Of a stretch of 64,000 nt of DNA, positions 55,346-64,000 are shown one piece after another. The position numbers and the translations under genes are program-made. The notes under the pieces are model-generated. The model worked only from the letters and a program-made list of their open reading frames with translations, did no database searches and was not told the DNA's origin. Origin of the DNA: Membranipora membranacea (lineage: Eukaryota > Bryozoa > Gymnolaemata > Cheilostomatida > Membraniporidae); NCBI GenBank assembly GCA_914767715.1, contig OU612074.1:6897501-6961500 (forward strand), in the 5' to 3' direction. Within the stretch, counting starts at the first letter, position 1. Each line of letters begins with the position of its first letter.

Positions 55346-58300
55346 ATAAAAACAAATATCAACCCATTACTTTTTGCTCAGTACACCAGAAACAAATAAT
55401 TCTGAGTGTTTTTGAAGTTGCAGCTGCAGTGCAGGCTGTATAAGCCCAATAAGCAGCCAGTATCAATTGTATTTACAATGCATGAGAGAGAATCTCTCGA
55501 GTTACAATGCAAGATAACAACTGTACAGCATATCAATACTTTGCTGACCCTATTCCTTTGCAACTTAATTACAAAGCTTCAAAGTTTGTGAATTGTAGCT
55601 GTAATCATAGTCTTAAAGGGCGACCAGGGTTTCAAACAATTTCCAAATGATTTATAGCAGTTTGCACCTTCTGCATAGGGAAAAAGACAAAATCTAATTC
55701 GGATGATTATTCAGTCAGAATTCTTGTGAAACAATTCATCCATCAGGTACTCCAACACAGCTTAAATAGAATACCACAGAGCAGTTTCCTGTTCCTGTTA
55801 TTATTTAGCATGTGCTCTATCATCATTACAGCAATGTCTTGGAAGGATCCCCTAAACTGAAGTGTTACCAAGCTTAGAGTCAGCAACTACTTTGAGTCTT
55901 GCATCAAGTAATGCACAAAGCGGATGCTGCCTAGCACATTATTTACTACCCATTAATGCATTGCTGCGAAACCTTGGTTGCCCTTTAATGAATCGCTGAA
56001 TCTGGACAGGATACTAGCATTCGATACCTCTACACCTGAATGCACAATATATTGAATTTAGTTTGCACAGTCAGTCATAGTTTACTCGGTAACAATCAAT
56101 AAAAGAATTTATCCTCACCACTCTCATCACTACTACGCAAATAAGAAGAATACTTGTTTCGGTGTGTCACTAATATTTTGTGCAAGCAAAGCCTGAGTAC
56201 CACCACCAACATTGATTTCTGCAAAATACGATCTTGATTTGACTAAACACAACCAGTCTGATCATATTGGATTGGATAACTTCTTGTCAGTGCTTGCTGC
56301 AAGTTCCGGGGTCATCCCATGAAGCAGTCTCAGTGTAAAGCACTGTTATGGTCTGATGTTTAGGGTTGAGAGTACTGGGATCTGCAGGGAGATCAGTCAG
56401 CAGTTTTTTGATTAGCTTTTTCACCACCGGTACACATCTCTCCGCTTCACCGTTAGCCTGATGATACTGAGAGGAGATTGGTTCTTTTGGAACCAGTTAG
56501 CAGTAGCAAACTTCCTGTGATCTTGGATGGCATAATAATGTCCATTATCAGTTTATTATCAGTTTCAGGTATGTTGTATCTGACGGTTTAAAAATTTAAT
56601 AGATACCTGATACCTGATGCCACTGTCTGTCAGATATCATAGTTGGAATTAGAGGTTCACGGGGATATAATTATTTTGATCTCTTTTTTAGCTTTTAATT
56701 TTCACACAGAGTGTTAAACTGTTATAAGTCTTGTTACATAAAAATTGGTGTTTCAAGTAGGTTCGACCATTTTCCACCGTCTCATGATAAAGAAGAAATT
56801 CTGGTCTGACAGACAATGTGGAGTGGCACTTTTGCCTTGAAATTAAAGACGGTGTGTCAAATGGAGATTGAGAGAGATTGTTTTTATTACGTATTTTCAA
56901 CGATGAAGCAAAATTATGGTGGCTGTAAGAAGGCGTTATCATTTAGAAGTCTGATACTAAAAGGTATGAAACTGTTTACGAGTTGTGCGGTATTTAGCTG
57001 ATGGAAATGTTTTCCTACCTGGAACATAATGTTGGTTAAGAATATGCTCTTCGTCATTAATAAAATTTACTGCAGTACTAAAAAACTTGGTCTGAGATCA
57101 AATTATGAAATTAATGATGGCTGGTTCATGACTTGTCTGTTCATGCTCATTTAATCTGCATTCAATACAATTTTCTCTCATCCAAACAGGGACTCATTGT
57201 AGGAGTGTAATCGAGTGATGTATGCACAGGTCTATAAGGGAGTGCCAAGGAACAAGCTAGTCGGCACAGACTTGGAAGACAAGGCTCCAACTTCTGCCGT
57301 ACTTCCAGCAGATGGCAATAGCTACCTTATGGAGTTAACCTGTCTGACCTCTGACCTGTTTTTGAATTCTGTGAAAATTAGGATTTGATTTGGTTTTATA
57401 AATTCAGTGGTAGGATGTATAGCCAAAAAGTTACTAGTTACGTTTAGTTACGAAACCATCAGTAATTACTTTGCATTCAATATATACCTTTTCTGTTTCT
57501 GTTGGTTAACGAACTGAAGGCTGTGTGTGTGTACTTTCCTTCCAGTTAACTGATGACTATGTTTATTGGTCCTTTTAACTGTAATCTATGTGTGAGCCTG
57601 GGTCTGATGTGGCCACAGAACAGTACTAGTGACACGAAGTAGCAAGAGACAGAGCCTACCTTAGCAGATTTTGCTGAACTTCTATTTGACTGGATACTGG
57701 GGCGGTTTTGCCCAACCTTTAGAGCATTAAACTTATGAACTCTAAAACATCAATCATCAAAAAGTCGTCACATCTTGGTACAACAGGGAATACAAACATG
57801 ACGGTGTGGGGTGTTCTCTTCCAATGCCGTGATCTTTGACCAGGCAGCGATTTTTTTATAATTATCAATTGTCACCGCCTTGGCAACTCTTAGTTGAGAT
57901 TCATTATGACAGCAGAACAGAGAATTCAAATTACAGTAGATCACTATAAAGTGCAATTTTTACAAAAGCAACTTTAACCAAAATGCCTTTCAAGGATTGT
58001 ATATTGAAATGCATTATCAGGGGTACCTCGAGCATGCAAACCCTCCTCACTGCAATTACAATCATGATACAGCAAATAACGAAATGAAAAATTATTTGAA
58101 TATGTTAACAAAAAGTCCATTTAGTCCATTATTATGTAGAAAGGTAAGTACAACAATGTTTTATACTTTTAACAATATACTATTTTGTTATTGGTCAATA
58201 CCTAAACCTCTTGCAGTCATATTGCTGAGTATTTATTGCTCCCGCTAACAATACTTCCTGTTTATAGTGGATATGACAAACTGTGATTAAATCTGATCAT

Positions 58301-58763
58301 TTTGTTGATGAAATGACAAAACGTCATCCGATCAAATTTTTGTTAAGCCCTTAGCCATATGTAGCTCAGCAGCTTCCAACAGTGTAGTGAAAATCAATAC
58401 TTGCTGAACTTGTGTCTCCACCTCAAAACTTTCAATTTATAACAAAATGCACAATTCACTTACAGCAGTCATGGGAGTTGTGTAATAAGCAGTATGCAAA
58501 AATATTACATCACTGATTTAATAGTATTGTATGTAACGTCATCGATTTTTATCTCTTTGTTGTTTTTCAAACTTCATTTAAATTGATGACGTAAACTTTG
58601 ATTAATGTTTCTGCATCCATTTTCAAAACAAACAGCAACGTCATGCAATATCATTTAGATAATATCACGATATCAGTTTTAAAAAAATGGATTAAATTTT
58701 TCTCAGTAAGAGAATCAGTCAATGTCCTTTTAGATTCCTGCTATGAAGATGAATTCTACTTAG
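55346..58763. other. Intergenic DNA between gene B and the receptor frame
   Basis: A 60-codon frame near 57.2-57.4 kb has coding-like composition but stops before a nearby acceptor. Nothing could be confirmed. Confidence 0.4.
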
Positions 58764-58808
58764 AGGAGCTTTGACATAGTTCTACCTTCAGAGCTAGCTA
58801 TCGTATAT

Positions 58809-59684
58809 ATGATAATATTTATAATGATAATCACCACAAACGTTTTAACTCTCCTCACCTTCAAGCACATGAATAACCCTCAGCTTCATCACTACCTGCT
58901 GATCTGCTTAGCAGTTGTCGATTTTTTGACAGTCTTGCCTCATCTTGCAGGATTTATAGGATATGTTAAAGGATTCCTATCTATTGATGACCAATCGTGT
59001 AAGACTATATCTATATCAGACCATAGTATCGTTGCCATGACAAACTGGAGGCACTGTGGAATTTGTATTGACAAATGTATCTCAAGTTTAAAACCAATGG
59101 CACACAGACAATTTGTTCTCAAGTACAAAACACCTTTTTTAGCCATTGTATTTTCTCTAGGTATATGTGTTGTCATACTAGCCATAATGGTTGCTGCAGT
59201 ATTATCTGAGATACTAGAGGCAGAATTTGATCCTGTGTTTGGATCATGTTTGTTTAAAGTAGATTTATCATATGTTTGTCTACTTGTTAGCCTCTTTTTT
59301 GTGATACCTCTCTTAATAGTTCTCCTCACTCACCTAATGATTTTAAATGAATTGTGAAAATCTAAATTGAGAAGGAAGAAAATGATTAAAAAGTCAATGA
59401 GAACAGCAGTTTTTGTTGTCAGCACATATTATTTGTGTATTTTTCCCTTTTTGGTAGATATATTGTGGAAATTTTTCGCCCGCCCTAATGCACAACCACC
59501 AGCTATTTTCTCTTGGCTGACTGTTAACTTTCTCATGGCTAACAGCTCAAATAATTTTTCCATCCATTACACATGTCACAAGGAGTTCCAGCATAAATTC
59601 AGATCTCTTTTCTATGTACCACTGCGTTTCATACCCAAGAATTGTCTGACAATTCTGTACAATTCTAGAATTGTCAGAAACTGA
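58809..59684 (+). pseudogene. Rhodopsin-type receptor interrupted by one in-frame TGA
   Basis: One continuous frame covers seven membrane helices apart from a TGA at 59355-59357. Helix 1 starts at the first codons with the conserved Asn (ITTNVLTLLTF). Helix 2 has LAVVDFLTVLPHL with its Asp. Helix 3 ends in DKC instead of DRY. Helices 4 and 5 follow, then the TGA in the third inner loop. The frame resumes with a basic loop, helix 6 (VSTYYLCIFPFLVDIL) and helix 7, where the NPxxY motif reads NNFSIHY. The frame is open upstream to 58764, so a short N terminus or an upstream exon may exist. The final 20 or so codons lie inside the left arm of the large inverted duplication. Pseudogene, polymorphic null allele, sequencing error or read-through are the options. 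The ligand class is unknown. Confidence 0.65.
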
Positions 59685-61101
59685 CCTATATATCATTACC
59701 CAACCAGCAACCATTGTTGTGTAATTAACCCTGCCTGATAAATAAATTACTTTCATTATTGCTATTGTATAGTCATAGTATAAGCCTTTACAGTTCGAGT
59801 CAATATCATACAATTGGATTGACATTGTTTTCAATGAGTTTGTATTTAGATGACCAAGCAAGATATGCTGTAATGAATAGATATTGCTGTGCAAGGTAGC
59901 ATCAATATCTATATTGCGGGAGGCCCAGGTTCAAATACCCGCCGGGGCAAATCTTTTCCTTTCGTTTCATTATGATAAAAATTGAAAGCATTCCATTCGA
60001 AATCTTGGCTCACAATATTTGTAAGCACAGAAAACTCTTAGTAATGAGTATGATGACCCGATAAAATACTTATTTTCAACTCTTCTGTGTTGTACCATAC
60101 CCTATGTTATATTTTGTGCAATCTGTTAATATTGGCAGCAACTGCATAAATAAAATACATCAGCTAAACTATGCTAGCAGAATTATCAGAAAACTTTGCT
60201 ACTAATAAAAATGCACAAAATCACTCACCAGATGAGCAAGGAATTACTTTGTATCAACTGTCCTACATGCCTAAGTGGAGAGAAGTGATATGTGAATGAG
60301 GCCATATTTTCCACAGAACCACTGACCACTGAAAATATGCTGACTGATGCTAAAAAAAACTCAAACTTGGTGTCACAGCAAGTATTGGCATAGTCTAAAC
60401 TACGCTCATTGTGATTATTGAGAGTGAATGACTTTCAGCTATTTCTATTTGTTAGCCAAAGATGCTCTGAGCATGGAGATAGCTCTGAATGTTATGGTAT
60501 GTGGGCTGAGGGAGGCAAAGGTAAATCAACTATCGTAAGCCTGGTATATATTCATTACCTGTCTACAAAGGAGCTCTTGATGTTATACTATATCATTCTC
60601 AGCCATCTCAGTTATATGGTGTACAGGAAACAACTTTGGCATAGTTCTCTCTCACTCTTGGATGGTAGTAGGTGTTGGCACTAGTACAGATAGTATTAAA
60701 ATGATAGACTAGTGGCAACACCGTTTAATGTAATAAATTTTAATCTGTCAGCTTGAGTGCCACAAGCAGGGAGGTTAGCCAATAACAGGCATAATTACAT
60801 AATTACCTTGATATCTTTGTTGTCAAAATATTTAATTGTCCGATTAAGTATAGTTAACACTGTTTGCTAATCCTTCACACACATTCTATTGCACTTGTAG
60901 CAAGTCATCATGACACATTTGTGGAATCAGAGAGACAGGAGTCATTGTAAGCTGACCTAACTTCCTGTCTTTTGCTGCTGATAATGAATGCTGTGAGTTT
61001 TTAATATCGCGAATATTCATTTTTATAATGATGGTTGTTTGGATGTAAGTGCAATCATGATCATTCTTTGACGGAAAAGTGAGGGGGCGGGAAGTTGTAA
61101 C
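59617..61101 (+). repeat. Left arm of large inverted duplication
   Basis: About 1.49 kb, closely matching the inverse of 61607-63444. It begins inside the last codons of the receptor frame. It includes a tRNA-like piece at 59892-59950 with B-box AGGTTCAAATACCCGCCGGG. Confidence 0.9.
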
Positions 61102-61606
61102 ATTTTATGCAAAATACTAGATAATTGTCCAAATTCCATTTGTATATTTTTATCAATTATTTCACCAAACTCTGCTTCAAAGCTCGTCATTGTACAGAGT
61201 TATTATGCCAAGAATGAGATTGCCTCGCAAAAAAACCTTAAATTCTCCGGCGCCCTTATTCTCAAGTATTTACAAAAAAGTTTCATTGATTTTTCGCGCT
61301 TCTTGGTCAACTTCAAGAGTTGAGCCAGCATTATACGATAATCTGTGTGTTTATCCACAGGGTTGTCCATTTTTAAATCTACTGGTACCTTATAAGTTCT
61401 TTGAAGGTCGCCTATGAATGCCAGTGTAAACAAAATTAACATTCTTACTGGCTTATCTTGATTATGACTTCATGGGTAAATAACTTGGATACCAACAATA
61501 CATCCAATTATGCTTGGCTAAGATGTTGATGTCAAGTGAAAGGTAAACAATTGGCAAATAGACACTGTGAGAATCTTGTTCAAATTCAATAATAAGCTAA
61601 TCTCAT
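61102..61606. other. Spacer of the inverted duplication
   Basis: It carries overlapping frames on both strands at 61.2-61.44 kb (79 aa on minus), with no recognised motif. Unique relative to both arms. Confidence 0.35.
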
Positions 61607-63444
61607 TGAAAACTTCCCGCCCCTCACTCTTCTGACAAAGAATGCTCATGATTGCAATTACACCCAAACAACCATCATTATAAAAATGAATATTCGGGAA
61701 ATTCAAAGCTCACCGCATTCATTATCAGCAGCAAAAGACAGGAAGTTAGGTCCGCTTACAATGACTCCTGTCTCTCTGATTCCACAAGTGTGTCATGATG
61801 ACTTGTTACAAGTGCAATGGAATGTGTATGAAGGATTATCAAACAGTGTTAATTATACTTAATTGTACAATTAAAAATTTTGACAACAAAGATATCAAGG
61901 TAATTATGTAATTATGCCTGTTATTGGCTAACCTCCCTGCTTGTGGCACTCAAGCTGACAGATTAAAATTTATTACTTTAAACGGTGTTGCCACTTGTCT
62001 AATATTTTAATACTATCTGTACTAGTGCCAACACCTACTAGGGAACTACCATCCAAGAGTGAGAAAGAAATATGCCAAAATTGCTTCCTTAACACCATAT
62101 AACTGAGATGGCTGGGAATGATATAGTATAACATCAAGAGCTCCTTTGTAGACAGGTAATGAATATATACCATGCTTACGATAGTTGATTTACCTTTGCC
62201 TCCCTCAGCCCACATACCATAACATTCAGAGTTAACTCAGGAGTCAGGAGTGGTCTGACGGTTAAGGGTATGGACTTGTGATCTTATGACCCAGGACAAT
62301 TCCAGGCGCCGGCTGTCTTTTCTGATTTGGCACTGGCAAGCCATTCATCCTAGCCAGGTCTGTTCGGATCAGGACCACAAATACAGGAGGTCTACTGTGT
62401 GCTTGCATGCAGTATAAAGATTCCCTCTGCCTCTTCGAAAAAAGAGTAGCCGGCAACGGCGGGCAAGGGTATAGGGTACTACCCCACACAAGCCACCCGA
62501 GCTTAAGGGGCCCGTTAAATAGGGCGGTCAAAACAGACCTAGTGGAGAAAAAACAAAAAAACTCCATGCTCAGAGCATCTTTGGCCAACAAATAGAAATA
62601 GCTGAAAGCCATTCACTCTCAATAATCACAAGGAGCGTAGTTTAGACTATGCCAATAATCAGTACTCATACTACTTGCTGTGACACCAAGTTTGAGTTTT
62701 TTTTAGCATCAGTCAGCATGTTTTCAGTAGTCAGTGGTTCTGTGGGTAATATGGCCTCATTCACATATCACTTCTCTCCACTTAGGCATGTAGGACAGTT
62801 GATACAAAGTAATTCCTCGCTCATCTTGGGAGCGATGTTGTACATTTATATTAGTAGCAAAGTTTTCTGATAATTCTGCTAGCATAGTTTAGCTAATGTA
62901 TTCTATTTATGCAGTTGCTGCCAATATTAACAGATTGCACAAAATATAACATAGGGTATGGTACATCACAGAAGAGTTGAACATAAGTATTTTGTCGGGT
63001 CATCATACTCATTACTAAGAGTTTTCTGTGCTTACAAAATTTGTGAGCGGACAATTCGAATGGAATGCTTTCATTTTCCATCATGATGAAACGAAAGGAA
63101 AAGATTTGCCCCGGCGGGGATTTGAACCTTGGTCTCACGCAATATAGATTTTGATGCTACCTTGCACAGCAATATCTATTCATTACAGCATATCTTGCCT
63201 GACCATCTAAATACAAACTCATTGAATACAATGTCAATCTAATTGTATGATATTGACTAGAACTGCAAAGGCTTATACTATGACTATACAATAGCAATAA
63301 TGAAAGTAATTTATTTAGCAGGCAGGGTTAATTACACAATAATGGTTGCTGGTTGGGTAATGATATATAGGTCAGTTTCTGAAAATTCTAGAATTGTACA
63401 GACTTGTCAGACAATTCTTGGGTATGAAACACAGTGTACCTTGT
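61607..63444 (-). repeat. Right arm of large inverted duplication
   Basis: The inverse of 59617-61101 with scattered differences and one extra 321-bp block (62239-62559). The spacer between the arms is about 505 bp. Confidence 0.9.
62239..62559 (+). mobile_element. tRNA-derived SINE inserted in the right arm
   Basis: The block is absent at the matching place of the left arm. It starts with a tRNA-like head (A-box-like GTGGTCTGACGGTTAAGGGT; B-box-like CCAGGACAATTCCAGGC), has a unique body, and ends in an A-rich tail. AACTC at 62234-62238 and 62560-62564 suggests the target duplication. Confidence 0.7.
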
Positions 63445-64000
63445 TCAAACTCACACATTCAACCTCAATAAACCTTTTGTGGTTGTATATGATCACGCTA
63501 GAAAAATAATCAATACGTTAATTGCTTGTTTCATCATGAAGAAACTGTTAACAGGAAGTTCCAAAGCTTTCTATATCAGATTAAAATACCATCATGAATA
63601 ATGCTGCAGAATACACTTTTTCTCTGAACTACAATTATACTTACAGATGAAAATAAGCACTGATGGCTAATGTAAATTGACTATCTATTGCACTGCAGAA
63701 AATTTTTCTGAAAAATTATTTCCATAATTGTATCCATGCATTTCTACATTGCTTTATATAAGCATCGGCGAAACTGTTTTATACCCGACACCCTCGATGT
63801 ATTCATGTTTTTATGTAATCACGACCCTTGATTAGATAGACGGTTGTTCGGATCAAAGGCCTCTGGACAAATGCAAGTCTCTTTACTCCTATTTCATCTT
63901 CCCAAGTAAAAGAGTCACATAGAACAAATATTCGCTTTTCTAAAATCAATAATTGAGAAAATGTGTTTGAAAGGTTTTTAATGTCACTGGACTTTGAAAA

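Noticed and set aside
57209-57388. Frame of about 60 codons (MYAQVYKGVPRNKLVGTDLE...) between gene B and the receptor
   Set aside because: A stop separates it from the nearby acceptor, and no family or partner exon was recognised.
60418-62215. Frame with WAEGGKGKSTIVS in both arms of the inverted duplication, resembling an ATP-binding loop
   Set aside because: The spacing does not fit GxxxxGK[ST], the frame differs at its ends between arms, and no further motif follows.

Overview
This window is eukaryotic nuclear DNA from an animal, most likely an aquatic invertebrate. A sponge or another early-branching lineage is possible, but the sequence does not fix the phylum. The evidence is AT-rich DNA, GT-AG introns of about 0.3-2 kb, secreted and membrane proteins built from metazoan modules (C-type lectin, Sushi, Notum-type hydrolase fold, rhodopsin-type receptor), and a dense population of short inverted-repeat transposons, tRNA-derived repeats and LINE scraps. 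No operons, ribosome binding sites or CRISPR arrays are present. Gene models were built by hand: splice sites were chosen so that reading phase is kept from exon to exon, and coding totals are exact multiples of three.

Layout. 2.6-8.4 kb (+): six-exon gene for a secreted protein with two C-type lectin domains (314 aa). 14.7-22.0 kb (+): eight-exon Notum/pectin-acetylesterase-family protein (427 aa) with an N-terminal membrane anchor and a destroyed catalytic serine motif. 26.3-31.9 kb (+): four-exon type I membrane protein (461 aa) with a CUB-like region, a Sushi domain and a lysine-rich tail of 11-residue repeats. 36.4-37.9 kb (-): scraps of a probable paralogue of that protein, pointing towards it, with a short transposon inside the likely signal-peptide exon. 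39.7-45.6 kb: a complete 5.9-kb pogo/Tigger-like DNA transposon with TA target duplication, a decayed intron-containing transposase on +, and a phase-consistent three-exon HIRAN-like gene fragment on -. Two deletion derivatives lie at 4.46 and 34.58 kb. 47.2-49.9 kb (-) and 53.2-55.2 kb (+): two head-to-head genes for small secreted proteins sharing an eight-cysteine pattern. 58.8-59.7 kb (+): a rhodopsin-type receptor reading frame broken by one in-frame TGA. 59.6-63.4 kb: a large inverted duplication with about 1.5-kb arms, one arm carrying a SINE insertion.

Most of the recognisable genes encode cell-surface or secreted proteins, so the region could be an immune, recognition or cell-communication neighbourhood; that is inference. 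The most distinctive items are the paired eight-cysteine genes, the anchored pseudo-Notum, and the pogo-like element with its antisense gene and tRNA-like end module.
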